From contig JAISWS010000165.1 of NCBI GenBank assembly GCA_031270725.1, positions 1 through 38,529 on the forward strand: 38,529 nucleotides of DNA, read 5' to 3'. The stretch is from Syntrophomonadaceae bacterium. GTDB taxonomy: Bacteria; Bacillota; Syntrophomonadia; Syntrophomonadales; Syntrophomonadaceae. The notes beneath the pieces were generated by a model. That model ran no database searches, was not told the origin of the DNA, and saw only the letters and a program-made list of their open reading frames with translations. Positions 19,572 through 29,183 of this stretch are shown here, one piece after another. The position numbers and the translations under genes were made by a program. Each line of letters opens with the position of its first letter. The stretch's first letter is position 1.

Positions 19572-19648
19572 CGGCGCAGCCGTTCATTTCATAAATAATC
19601 ATAATATTCATATACTTACTTTTTCTGTTACTTTATGATAAATTATTA

Positions 19649-19812
19649 AAGGGAACTTCTAATAACCTCCCGTTGCACACCTTCGGCGCGCCTTTCACCA
19701 CGCTTCTTCGCCGAAAAGCCTCGCCATACCGCCAGTATGGCCGCGTTTTTCGACTGTGGATCGCGGCGGGTCCGGGCCGAATCCGTACGCTGTCAGTTAT
19801 TAGGCGTCCCTT
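19649..19812. mobile_element. MITE-like palindromic element (about 164 bp)
   Basis: Terminal inverted repeats AAGGGAacttCTAATAAC (19649-19666) / GTTATTAGgcgTCCCTT (19796-19812); imperfect internal hairpin centred on GCCATAC-CGCCA-GTATGGC. Confidence 0.55.
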
Positions 19813-19859
19813 AAAGATAATCGGAAAGTTTTACGGACAGAGGCCGCGAAGGGGTTTAC

Positions 19860-20828
19860 ATGGAAAATTTTAGTTTATTCGCGAGTGTCGCGGATGATTT
19901 GGCCGCGGTAGAAGAAAAATTAAAAGCGTATACGTGCAGTTCCCTGGAAATTATGAACCGGGCTTCACTTCAGCTGATAGAAGCCGGCGGGAAAAGATTA
20001 AGGCCCGCTTTCACGCTTTTGACCGCGAAAATGTATAAGGAAGATTTGCGGGACGTTATTCCGCTGGCGGCGGCTTTGGAAATGATTCATATGGCAACCT
20101 TGGTTCATGATGACGTGATAGACAATTCTTTGACCCGCCGCGGGCAAGCGACAGTAAAAAATATCTGGGGGAACCGTTTTTCCATTTATTTGGGGAATCA
20201 TATGTTTGCCCGTTCTTTATCGATCATTGCCGGCTATAATCGCGGCGATTTGCTGGAAGTACTGGCGGACGCCAGTATGAAAATATGCGAAGGCGAAATA
20301 ATCCAGATGTTCGGATGGTACAATCTGAACCTGGGCATGAAGAATTATTTGCAGCGTATCCAGAGGAAAACGGCTGTCCTGCTTTCGGTGAGCTGCGCTT
20401 TGGGCGCTATGCTCTGCGATATCTCCGAAGGGCAAATAGTATTGCATAAAAAATTCGGCTATTATTTGGGTATGGCTTATCAGGTAATTGATGATATTTT
20501 AGATTTTGTAGCCGATGAAAAAATATTAGGAAAACCTTCCGGCAGCGATATCCGCCAGGGGGTAATAACTCTGCCGGCTATTTACGCTTTGCGCCGGGGG
20601 GAAAATAAAGAAGAACTGGCCTGCTGGCTGTCGTCGCCTGAAAAATGCCGCGAGCGCGTGAATGACATTATCGGAGCCGTTCTGGATTCCGGAGGGATTG
20701 ATTATGCTTATGGCGTCGCGCGGGCTTTTTGCGAAAGGGCCATGCGCCAGTTGGATAAAATGCCGCCCGGCGCCCCGAAAGAAGAGTTTATGAAAATCAC
20801 GGAATTCGTAATAAACAGGAATTTTTAA
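19860..20828 (+). CDS. Polyprenyl (probable heptaprenyl) diphosphate synthase, catalytic subunit
   Basis: GGKRLRPAFTLL, LVHDDVIDNSLTRRG, YQVIDDILDFVADEKILGKPSGSDIRQGVITLPAIYAL. Confidence 0.94.
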   Translation: MENFSLFASVADDLAAVEEKLKAYTCSSLEIMNRASLQLIEAGGKRLRPAFTLLTAKMYKEDLRDVIPLAAALEMIHMATLVHDDVIDNSLTRRGQATVKNIWGNRFSIYLGNHMFARSLSIIAGYNRGDLLEVLADASMKICEGEIIQMFGWYNLNLGMKNYLQRIQRKTAVLLSVSCALGAMLCDISEGQIVLHKKFGYYLGMAYQVIDDILDFVADEKILGKPSGSDIRQGVITLPAIYALRRGENKEELACWLSSPEKCRERVNDIIGAVLDSGGIDYAYGVARAFCERAMRQLDKMPPGAPKEEFMKITEFVINRNF

Positions 20829-20893
20829 AAAACCGCCGTAAGGCTTTACAGTTTACCGGAAAAACCGTTCTGAGGAAAATAATAAGAACCGGC

Positions 20894-20922
20894 TTTACTT
20901 TGTGCGCGATATTTGTCATAAT
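20894..20922 (+). promoter_or_regulatory. Weak candidate sigma-A promoter for the heme operon
   Basis: TTTACT - 17 nt - CATAAT, upstream of the hairpin at 21077-21106. Confidence 0.3.
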
Positions 20923-21076
20923 TAAAAATGTGAATTATATTTAAAACAGTATTCATTATTATTGCCGGAAAAGGATATTTACTTGAAGCGCGGCGGTTGT
21001 TTGAGGGTAAAAAACGGCATATGTTGAGCGTGGGTGAATATAATGGAATTGCGAGAACCTGAAGATAATAAATGTG

Positions 21077-21111
21077 AATAGGCCTGTGTCCAATGACAGG
21101 CTTATTTTTAC
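21077..21111 (+). terminator. Terminator/attenuator-like hairpin upstream of the heme operon
   Basis: AATAGGCCTGT-GTCCAATG-ACAGGCTTATT (10/11 complementary) followed by a T-rich tract, just upstream of the met8-like gene. Confidence 0.5.
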
Positions 21112-21134
21112 TTAACGAGGGCTTGGGAGTGAAA

Positions 21135-21776
21135 ATGGAAACATTATTTCCTGTTTTTTTGAATTTAGCCGGCAAAAACTGCCTGGTTGTCGGCGGGGGG
21201 CGGGTAGCGACCCGTAAGGCCGCCGATTTATTGGATTATAAAGCGGAAATAACCGTAGTAAGCCCCGAAGCGGGAGCCAAAATTAAAGGCTGGGACGAAA
21301 CCGGCGGCATAGTCTGGCGGAAAAAACTTTTCAGCCCTGATGATTTGTCCGGTATGTACCTGGTTATGGCGGCAACCGGCAGTCCGCTTTTGAATCGGGA
21401 AATAGCTGAATTATGCCGCCGGCGGGGGATTATGATAAACGCGGCGGATGATCCCGACAATTGTGATTTTTTCGTACCGTCCGTGATGAGGCGCAAGTCT
21501 CTGGCCATAGCTGTTTCCACTGAAGGGAAAAGCCCTTTATTCGCCCGTTTGCTGCGCCAAAGGCTGGAAAGTGTAATAACGGACAGTTATGGGGATTTAG
21601 TGGAATTACTGGGGGAGAAACGGGAAATTATCAGGGCTATGGCGCTTGACGACAGCCAGCGCCGGCAGCTAGTGACTTCTTTAATTGATGAAAGTACGCT
21701 GGAATTTTTGGAACAAGGCGAATATGAAAAAATAAGGGAGAGGATCGAAAAATGTATGTCCTCGCGGCAGGGTTGA
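21135..21776 (+). CDS. Precorrin-2 dehydrogenase / siroheme synthase-like (Met8/CysG N-terminal type)
   Basis: NAD-binding GGGRVATRKAADLL, NAADDPDNCDFFVPSVMRRKSLAIAVSTEGKSPLFARLLRQRLE. Confidence 0.93.
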   Translation: METLFPVFLNLAGKNCLVVGGGRVATRKAADLLDYKAEITVVSPEAGAKIKGWDETGGIVWRKKLFSPDDLSGMYLVMAATGSPLLNREIAELCRRRGIMINAADDPDNCDFFVPSVMRRKSLAIAVSTEGKSPLFARLLRQRLESVITDSYGDLVELLGEKREIIRAMALDDSQRRQLVTSLIDESTLEFLEQGEYEKIRERIEKCMSSRQG

Positions 21777-23071
21777 ATCACAGGAAAGCGCCGATAGAAA
21801 TAAGGGAACGATTTTCAGTTTTTGGTTCTGACTTAGAAAGAGGTTATACTTTTTTAGCGGAAAATGACGCGGTTGAAGGGGCGGTTATCCTATCGACCTG
21901 CAACAGAATGGAAGTTTATATCACTACCAAGGATATAAAGCAAGGGTTCGCGGCGCAAATGGGATATTTTCAAAAATCTTCCCAGCTGTCCATAGGTGAT
22001 TTCCAGCCCTATATTTATCAGTTAAGCTGTGATGAAGCTATGCTGCATCTGTTTCGTGTTATTTCCGGCCTGGATTCTATGATATTAGGGGAAGCGCAGA
22101 TTCTTAAACAGGTGAAAGAGGCTTATCAGACGGCCGTTGATTATAACGCTACCGACAGTGTTCTGAATATATTATTTCACAAAGCGATGTTTGTAGGGAA
22201 AAGGGTGCATACAGATACGAATATTGACAGATACCCCACTTCGATAAGTCACGCGGCGGCGGATTTGGCGGTTCAGGAATTGGGAAATTTAGCTGATAAG
22301 AGGGTCTTAGTTATCGGCGCGGGGGAAATAGGTGAAATAACGGTCCAGTGCCTGCTGCAGCATGGGGCGAAGTCAGTTGCCCTCGCCAACCGCACGTTTG
22401 AACGGGCCAGGCGCATGGCGGATAAATATAATGTCCGGGCCGTTAATTTTGGTGATTTGCCTGAAGAATTTTCCGGTGCTGACCTGGTAATAAGCTGTAC
22501 CGATACCGGCGGCCGTTACATTTTAAAGCGGGAAATATACGGCCATTTACTGGAGCGGCGTATGGGCGGCAAGATGCTTATGATCGATATATCCGTTCCC
22601 CGTAATATAGATCCGGAGCTGGCTGATATACCGGGGAGCTGTTTGTTTGATATAGACCGGTTGCGGGATGTCGTGGACGATAACCACGCTGAACGCGTCA
22701 GGGAGGCTTTTGAGGCCGAAAAGATCGTAAAAGAGGAACTGAATAAATTTATTGCCTGGCTGGACGGCATGTATGTTATTCCGGTCATTACAGCGTTAAA
22801 ATCCCATGGAGAAGAAATCAAGAAGAGAGAACTGAAGAAAGCCTACAATAAATTGGGAAAACTCAACGAAAGAGAACAGAATATTTTAAATACGCTGGCG
22901 CATTCTATAGTTAACCAGCTGCTGCATGACCCTATTGTCATTTTGAAAGAAATGGCCGATAAGCAGCAGGGGCATTATTATGCCGAAATAGTAAAAAAAA
23001 TGTTCTCTCTTTCCGTCATGTCGGGAGAATGGGAGAGTAATAAGCATGCTGAGGTTAGGCACCAGAGGTAG
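21752..23071 (+). CDS. hemA: Glutamyl-tRNA reductase
   Basis: GLNHRKAPIEIRERFS, LSTCNRMEVY, GLDSMILGEAQILKQVKEAY; overlaps preceding gene by 25 nt. Confidence 0.97.
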   Translation: MYVLAAGLNHRKAPIEIRERFSVFGSDLERGYTFLAENDAVEGAVILSTCNRMEVYITTKDIKQGFAAQMGYFQKSSQLSIGDFQPYIYQLSCDEAMLHLFRVISGLDSMILGEAQILKQVKEAYQTAVDYNATDSVLNILFHKAMFVGKRVHTDTNIDRYPTSISHAAADLAVQELGNLADKRVLVIGAGEIGEITVQCLLQHGAKSVALANRTFERARRMADKYNVRAVNFGDLPEEFSGADLVISCTDTGGRYILKREIYGHLLERRMGGKMLMIDISVPRNIDPELADIPGSCLFDIDRLRDVVDDNHAERVREAFEAEKIVKEELNKFIAWLDGMYVIPVITALKSHGEEIKKRELKKAYNKLGKLNEREQNILNTLAHSIVNQLLHDPIVILKEMADKQQGHYYAEIVKKMFSLSVMSGEWESNKHAEVRHQR

Positions 23072-23963
23072 CCGGTTGGCTTTGGCGCAGACTGAACTCG
23101 TGAAAGCGGAATTGAAAAAAATATATCCGCGGGTGGAGACGGAAACAGTAGTCATCAGGACCAGCGGCGATAAAATAACGGATACGGCTTTATGGGCTGT
23201 TGGAGATAAAGGGCTTTTTACCAGGGAGCTTGACCAGGCTTTAACCAAAGGCGGGATAGACGCCGCGGTACATAGTCTGAAAGATATTCCGGCGCAGGTT
23301 GAGGACGGGCTGATTATAGCCGCGGTATTGAAAAGAGAAGACCCTCGGGATGTGATTATTTCTCACAAAGGCTTTACCTGGAATACTTTGCCGCCGGAAG
23401 CCAAAATAGGCACCTCCAGTCTGAGACGGCGCGCCCAGCTTAAATATAAGCGCCCGGATTTGCGGGTGGAAGATTTGCGGGGCAATGTGGAAACCCGTAT
23501 TAAAAAAATGCGGGACGGTGATTTGGACGCTATTGTTTTAGCGTATGCCGGAGTGAGGCGTTTGGGCATGGATAGCCTGATTACCGATTATTTGCCGGTT
23601 GACATTATGATGCCGGCTGCGGGGCAGGGAGCCATAGCGCTTCAGACCAGAGCGGGAGAAAAGGAAACCCGGCAATTGCTGGCGGGTTTAAATGACGCCC
23701 CTACTTACTGGGCTGTTACAGCGGAAAGGAGCTTTTTGCGGGAGCTTCAAGGCGGTTGCCGGGCGCCGGTCGGAGCTTTCGCCCGGGCGGAAAAAGATGG
23801 TCTGAATATAACCGGTTTGATTTTTGGGCTGGAAGGCGAACGCGGGTGCCGGGCGGCTTTGTCCGGAGAGCTTGCCGCCGCTGAAAGTTTAGGGAAAAAT
23901 TTAGCCCGGCGGCTGTTGTCGGCGGGCGGAAACGAAATTTTAAAAAACATAAAACAGCGATAA
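23046..23963 (+). CDS. hemC: Porphobilinogen deaminase
   Basis: LRLGTRGSRLALAQTELV, GLFTRELDQAL, AAVHSLKDIPA, LRGNVETRIKKM, ERSFLRELQGGCRAPVGA. Confidence 0.97.
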   Translation: MLRLGTRGSRLALAQTELVKAELKKIYPRVETETVVIRTSGDKITDTALWAVGDKGLFTRELDQALTKGGIDAAVHSLKDIPAQVEDGLIIAAVLKREDPRDVIISHKGFTWNTLPPEAKIGTSSLRRRAQLKYKRPDLRVEDLRGNVETRIKKMRDGDLDAIVLAYAGVRRLGMDSLITDYLPVDIMMPAAGQGAIALQTRAGEKETRQLLAGLNDAPTYWAVTAERSFLRELQGGCRAPVGAFARAEKDGLNITGLIFGLEGERGCRAALSGELAAAESLGKNLARRLLSAGGNEILKNIKQR

Positions 23964-23983
23964 ATGGCTGTCAGGAGCAGCGT

Positions 23984-25522
23984 ATGAAAAAAGGCATAAT
24001 CTATTTGGTCGGAGCAGGACCCGGTGACCCGGGGCTTTTTACCATTAAAGGCAAAAGTGTTATGGAAACAGCGGATGTAGTAGTATTTGACCGCTTAGTC
24101 AGTAAAAGGATATTAGCTTATGCCCCGCAGGGAGCCGAGATGATTTACGTGGGGAAAAAAGCCGGAGAGCACGTTATGTCCCAGGATGACATAAACGCTG
24201 TTTTAGCGCAAAAAGCGGAGGCCGGTAAGACGGTGGTGCGGTTAAAGGGCGGGGATCCTTTTTTATTCGGACGCGGAGGGGAAGAAGCCCAGTATATAAG
24301 GGAACGGGGACTGGATTTTGAAATAGTGCCGGGAATTACCTCGGCGGCGGCGGCGCCTGCTTACGCGGGGATTCCGCTTACCCACCGCGATAATAATTCC
24401 TCTTTGACTATTATTGCCGGACATGAAAGTCCGGAAAAAAACCAAAGCTCTGTTAATTGGGAATTGTTAGGCAAAAGTAAGGGAACTTTGGTTTTTTTAA
24501 TGGGAGTAAAAAATTTGCGTTTTATTTGCCGCCGGCTGATGGAGTGCGGGAAGGACGCGGACACTCCGGCGGCGCTTATTCGCTGGGGAACCTGGCCGGA
24601 ACAGCTGGTGCTGACCGGACGGCTGGATACGGTCGCGCGGTTGGCGGAGGAGAGGAATATCCGACCGCCGGCGGTTATAGTCATAGGGAAAGTAGTGGAA
24701 ATGCGTGAACAATTGGCGTGGCTGGAGAAAAAACCGCTGTGGGGTAAAAAAATTGTGGTTACCAGAACCCGGGCGCAAGCCGGCGTGATGGCGGAAAAAA
24801 TTCAAGCCCTGGGGGGAGAGGCGATTGAATTTCCCGTGATTGCTGTCGAAAGGGAAACGGATTTAAAGAATCTTCATAACGCTTTAAAAAACATTAATCA
24901 CTATGACTGGCTTATATTTACCAGCGTCAACGGGGTAAATATTTTTTGGGACGAAGTTATAAAATACGGGCTGGATATAAGGGCTTTTTATGATATTAAA
25001 ATAGCGGCCATCGGAGCAGCTACGCGGAAAGCCCTGGAGGGACGGGGACTGAAAGTTCAGTCTGTTCCCGCCGAATTCCGGGCTGAAGGCATGGTGGAAG
25101 CTCTCAGCAAAGAGATTGCCGGGGGACAATGGGCGCTTTTGCCCCGGGCCCGGGGAGCGCGGACTTTACTGCCGGACAGTTTACGGGGACGCGGCGTGCG
25201 CGTGAACGAAATTTATCTTTACCAGGCGGTAACAGACGCTGGAACGAACCATACGCTAAGGGATGACATTATAAAAGGCGCTTTTGATTATTTAACTTTT
25301 ACCAGCTCCTCAGCCGTTGATAATTTTGTTAAAATAATAGGACAGGAAAATGCCGTAACGCTGGATAAAAAGGTAAGGGTATCGTGTATAGGGCCTGTAA
25401 CCGCTGATACGGCTGAGAAATACGGATTTACGGTTCATGTACGCGCGGACGTTTACACCGTTGATGGTTTGCTGGAGGCGGTTATGGACGATGTAAAAGT
25501 ACAAAGGGGGAATGATTTTTGA
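23984..25522 (+). CDS. cobA-hemD: Fused uroporphyrinogen-III C-methyltransferase / uroporphyrinogen-III synthase
   Basis: N-terminal SUMT (VGAGPGDPGLFTIKG, VRLKGGDPFLFGRGGEEA, VPGITSAAAAPAYAGIPLTHR) followed by a HemD domain. Confidence 0.95.
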   Translation: MKKGIIYLVGAGPGDPGLFTIKGKSVMETADVVVFDRLVSKRILAYAPQGAEMIYVGKKAGEHVMSQDDINAVLAQKAEAGKTVVRLKGGDPFLFGRGGEEAQYIRERGLDFEIVPGITSAAAAPAYAGIPLTHRDNNSSLTIIAGHESPEKNQSSVNWELLGKSKGTLVFLMGVKNLRFICRRLMECGKDADTPAALIRWGTWPEQLVLTGRLDTVARLAEERNIRPPAVIVIGKVVEMREQLAWLEKKPLWGKKIVVTRTRAQAGVMAEKIQALGGEAIEFPVIAVERETDLKNLHNALKNINHYDWLIFTSVNGVNIFWDEVIKYGLDIRAFYDIKIAAIGAATRKALEGRGLKVQSVPAEFRAEGMVEALSKEIAGGQWALLPRARGARTLLPDSLRGRGVRVNEIYLYQAVTDAGTNHTLRDDIIKGAFDYLTFTSSSAVDNFVKIIGQENAVTLDKKVRVSCIGPVTADTAEKYGFTVHVRADVYTVDGLLEAVMDDVKVQRGNDF

Positions 25523-26691
25523 TAGGGTGTACTAAATTACTATGCGGCGCCGCTACGGTTTCGGAAGTAATAAAATATTCGGGGCGGGAAGAGAACACGC
25601 CGGCCAGGCTGCTGCAATTTTCCGCCGCAAACCGGCCCCTGGTCGTCTGGAATATGACCAATCGCTGTAATTTGCGCTGTAAGCACTGCTATATAAAAGC
25701 GGAGGACCACGCTTATAATGATGAGCTGACTACGGAAGAGGCTTTAGCGATGATAGCTGATCTGGCGGCTATGAAAGCGCCGGTTTTGCTTTTCTCCGGC
25801 GGGGAACCGATGCTCAGGCCCGATATTTATGATTTGGGCCGGTCGGCGGTGGAAGCGGGCTTGCGTTCCGTGATGTCCACTAACGGAACCCTGATTGACG
25901 ATAAAGCGGCTGAAAAAATAAAAGCGGCTGGTTTTCAATATGTGGGCGTCAGCATTGACGGAGCCCCGGATACCCATGATGAGTTCCGGGCTAAAAAGGG
26001 CGCTTTTAACGACGCTTTACGCGGTATTCACGCTTGCCGGGAAATAGGGATTAAAACCGGGGTGCGCTTTACGGTAAATAAACAAAACCAAAAGGATCTG
26101 CCGGAGGTAATGGAAATAATTGAGAAGGAAAAAATCCCGCGCTTCTGTATGTATCACTTGGTCTATGCCGGCCGCGGGGCGGATATGGTGGAAGATACCA
26201 GCGCGGCGGAGAAAAAAGAACTGCTGGATTATATAAGCCGCAAGACCGTGGAATTGTTCGCGAGAGGGGTCGAAGTGGAAATTTTAACTACCGATAATCA
26301 CGCTGACGGCGTCTATCTGCTCAACTATATCAAAGAACGGCAGCCTTCCCGCTACCAGGAAATCGTTACCCTGCTGGAAATGCACGGAGGCTGTTCCGCC
26401 GGCACTAAATTTTCCAATGTTGATCCCTTGGGCAATGTACATCCCTGCCAGTTTTGGCAGGACTACACCGTGGGCAATATCAGGGAGAAGCCTTTCAGCG
26501 AAATCTGGCGGTCAGATGACCCGCTGATGGTGCGCTTACGGCAGAAAGACCGGTATTTAAAAGGGAAATGCGGAATGTGCGGTTATAAAAAACTTTGCGG
26601 CGGCTGCCGCATAAGAGCTCAGGCTGTGTACGGTGATATGTGGGCCGAGGATCCGGCCTGCTATTTGGACGCCGGCGATTTACTGGTTTGA
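25519..26691 (+). CDS. Radical SAM heme-biosynthesis protein, NirJ1/AhbC-like
   Basis: CNLRCKHCY radical SAM motif, C-terminal Cys cluster CGMCGYKKLCGGCR...C; sits between hemD and hemB. Confidence 0.88.
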   Translation: MIGCTKLLCGAATVSEVIKYSGREENTPARLLQFSAANRPLVVWNMTNRCNLRCKHCYIKAEDHAYNDELTTEEALAMIADLAAMKAPVLLFSGGEPMLRPDIYDLGRSAVEAGLRSVMSTNGTLIDDKAAEKIKAAGFQYVGVSIDGAPDTHDEFRAKKGAFNDALRGIHACREIGIKTGVRFTVNKQNQKDLPEVMEIIEKEKIPRFCMYHLVYAGRGADMVEDTSAAEKKELLDYISRKTVELFARGVEVEILTTDNHADGVYLLNYIKERQPSRYQEIVTLLEMHGGCSAGTKFSNVDPLGNVHPCQFWQDYTVGNIREKPFSEIWRSDDPLMVRLRQKDRYLKGKCGMCGYKKLCGGCRIRAQAVYGDMWAEDPACYLDAGDLLV

Positions 26692-26708
26692 AGGGGGAGG
26701 GCTTGATT

Positions 26709-27692
26709 ATGAATTTTCCTGATTTAAGGTTAAGGAGGCTCAGAACAACCGAGACTCTGCGCAACATGGTGCGGGAAACCAATTTGCGCCTCGACGATTT
26801 GATATATCCGCTGTTTGTTATTTTCGGACGGGATAAAAAAATTCCGGTAAACGCCATGCCGGGAATATTTCAGTTTTCGCCTGACCGCTTGGGGGAAGAG
26901 CTGGCGGAAATAAAAGAACTGGGGATTCCGGCCGTTCTTTTGTTCGGTTTGCCGGAATACAAGGATGCGCGGGGCAGTTCGGCCTGGGATGATAACGGTC
27001 CGGTGCAGGAGGCGCTGAAAAGATGCAAGGATACGTATCCGGAGCTTCTGGCTGTTACCGACGTATGTATGTGCGAATATACCGACCACGGACACTGCGG
27101 ATTATTAGACGCGCAGGGCTATGTCATGAACGACGCTTCTTTGGAATTGCTGGCCCGGGAAGCCTTGTCGCACGTCCGGGCGGGAGCGGATATTGTCGCC
27201 CCTTCGGACATGATGGACGGGCGGATATCTGAAATCAGGCGCGCATTAGACGAGCACGGCTTTATAAATACGCCGATAATGGCTTACTCGGCTAAATACG
27301 CCTCAGGTTTTTACGGGCCTTTTCGCGAAGCGGCCGGTTCCGCTCCGGCATTTGGAGACCGGAAGGCCTATCAGATGGATACGGGCAACGTTAACGAGGC
27401 TTTGCGCGAGGTACGGCTGGATATTGCCGAAGGAGCGGATATGGTTATGGTGAAACCGGCTTTACCGTATCTGGATGTAATAAAAGCGGTTAAGGATACG
27501 TTCGGTTATCCAACCGCCGCCTATAACGTCAGCGGCGAGTACGCTATGATAAAAGCGGCGGCCGCGCGGAATTGGCTGGATGAGGAAAGGGTCGTCATGG
27601 AAAGTTTGACTTGTATCAAAAGGGCCGGCGCCGATATGATAATTACCTATTTTGCCAAGGACGCGGCCCGGCTGCTGCGAAAAAACGGCTAA
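26709..27692 (+). CDS. hemB: Delta-aminolevulinic acid dehydratase
   Basis: RRLRTTETLRNMVRETNL, TDVCMCEYTDHGHCG, IVAPSDMMDGR, YQMDTGNVNEALREVRLDIAEGADMVMVKPALPYLD. Confidence 0.97.
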   Translation: MNFPDLRLRRLRTTETLRNMVRETNLRLDDLIYPLFVIFGRDKKIPVNAMPGIFQFSPDRLGEELAEIKELGIPAVLLFGLPEYKDARGSSAWDDNGPVQEALKRCKDTYPELLAVTDVCMCEYTDHGHCGLLDAQGYVMNDASLELLAREALSHVRAGADIVAPSDMMDGRISEIRRALDEHGFINTPIMAYSAKYASGFYGPFREAAGSAPAFGDRKAYQMDTGNVNEALREVRLDIAEGADMVMVKPALPYLDVIKAVKDTFGYPTAAYNVSGEYAMIKAAAARNWLDEERVVMESLTCIKRAGADMIITYFAKDAARLLRKNG

Positions 27693-27712
27693 AGGGAGCG
27701 GGAGGGGAAAAA

Positions 27713-28717
27713 GTGCTTATATCCTGGAATACCACTAATCAGTGCAATATGCGCTGTGCCCATTGTTACCGTGACGCCGGCGATAAACTGGCGGAAGAGC
27801 TCACGACCGCGGAAGGGAAAAAACTGATTGAGGAAATAAAAAAAGCGGGTTTTCAAATAATGATTTTCAGCGGCGGCGAGGCGCTGATGAGAGCCGATAT
27901 ATATGAGCTGGGAGCTTATGCCAAAAGCCGCGGTTTAAGGGCGGTTTTAGGGACGAACGGCACTTTGATTACTCCGGAAGTGGCCGCGGATTTAAAAAAA
28001 GCGGGATTTATGGCCGCCGGAGTCAGCCTGGACAGCTTGCGCCCCGGCAAGCATGACGAATTCCGGTGCTTGCGGGACGGCTACTATCTGACGCTTGAGG
28101 GAATGAAAAATTTAAGAAAAGCCGGGCTTCCTTTTCAAATTCATACTACGGTCATGGACTGGAATGTGGATGAACTGGAAGATATAAGCGATTTTTGCCT
28201 GGAAACGGGAGCGATGGCCCACCATGTTTTTTTCCTGGTCCCTGCCGGGCGCGGCGCTGATATAGAAGAAGAAGCCTTAAAAAAGGCGGCTTATGAAAGA
28301 ACTATCGCCCGCCTGATGGAGAAACAGAAAAGCGTGAAAATTGAAATAAAACCGACGTGCGCGCCTCAGTTTATGAGAGTGGCGGCCAGCAAAGGCATGC
28401 GGACGCGTTTTACCAAAGGCTGTCTGGCGGGCATCAGTTACGCTGTCATAAATCCGCTGGGCTATGTCCAGCCCTGCGCGTATTTGGACCTGGCTCTGGG
28501 CAATGTAAGAGAAACCCCTTTTGATAAGATATGGGCGGAAAATGAAGTTTTCCATCTGCTCAGGACGGAGTCGTATGAGGGGAAATGCGGCGTTTGTGAA
28601 TATAAATTAAAATGCGGCGGCTGCCGGGCCCGCGCTTATTATTATAATCAGAAAAATATTATGGCGGAAGATTCCTGGTGTTTATATCAGCCGAAAGGGG
28701 CGTTGAATATTGTATAA
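27713..28717 (+). CDS. Radical SAM heme-biosynthesis protein, NirJ2/AhbD-like
   Basis: CNMRCAHCY, FSGGEALMRADIY, C-terminal CGVCEYKLKCGGCRARAY...C; GTG start after GGGAGGGG. Confidence 0.88.
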   Translation: MLISWNTTNQCNMRCAHCYRDAGDKLAEELTTAEGKKLIEEIKKAGFQIMIFSGGEALMRADIYELGAYAKSRGLRAVLGTNGTLITPEVAADLKKAGFMAAGVSLDSLRPGKHDEFRCLRDGYYLTLEGMKNLRKAGLPFQIHTTVMDWNVDELEDISDFCLETGAMAHHVFFLVPAGRGADIEEEALKKAAYERTIARLMEKQKSVKIEIKPTCAPQFMRVAASKGMRTRFTKGCLAGISYAVINPLGYVQPCAYLDLALGNVRETPFDKIWAENEVFHLLRTESYEGKCGVCEYKLKCGGCRARAYYYNQKNIMAEDSWCLYQPKGALNIV

Positions 28718-29183
28718 TCCCGATGAAACAGATATAAGGTTATTAAATGCCCTTCAGTCAGGATTGCCGGTCAGCGTGACTCCGTTCCGCGAATTAGGGC
28801 GTTCTTTGCGCATGAATGAGGAAGAAACCATAAAAAGGCTTAACAATTTAAAAGAACACGGCTACATAAGGCGCATAGGCGCTGTTCTGGATTCGCGCCG
28901 CATGGGTTTTTATTCTACCCTGTGCGCCTGCCGGATCGGAAGCGGTAAATTAGAGGAAGCGGCTGTTATGATAAATAAAGAACCGGGAGTGACTCATAAT
29001 TATATACGGGATCATGAGTATAATTTATGGTTTACCCTGACGGCTGAATCGGAAACGGCCGCCGGGATTATTATTGAAAATTTACGAAAAAAAGCTGATA
29101 TTGATATAGTGGCTATGCCGGCTGAAAAAGTTTATAAAATTAAAGTAATTCTGGAAGTGAGCGGCGGCGATGATTTACAGTGA
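28710..29183 (+). CDS. ahbA: Siroheme decarboxylase subunit, Lrp/AsnC-like (AhbA-type)
   Basis: wHTH N-terminus plus HNYIRDHEYNLWFTLTAES motif of AhbA/NirD-type proteins; paired with a second copy. Confidence 0.88.
   Translation: MYNPDETDIRLLNALQSGLPVSVTPFRELGRSLRMNEEETIKRLNNLKEHGYIRRIGAVLDSRRMGFYSTLCACRIGSGKLEEAAVMINKEPGVTHNYIRDHEYNLWFTLTAESETAAGIIIENLRKKADIDIVAMPAEKVYKIKVILEVSGGDDLQ

Noticed and set aside
19673-19873. 66-aa plus-strand ORF upstream of the prenyl synthase
   Set aside because: Lies almost entirely inside the MITE-like palindrome.
20846-21175. 109-aa minus-strand ORF in the met8 upstream region
   Set aside because: Covers the putative leader/attenuator; no domain, antisense to the met8 start.
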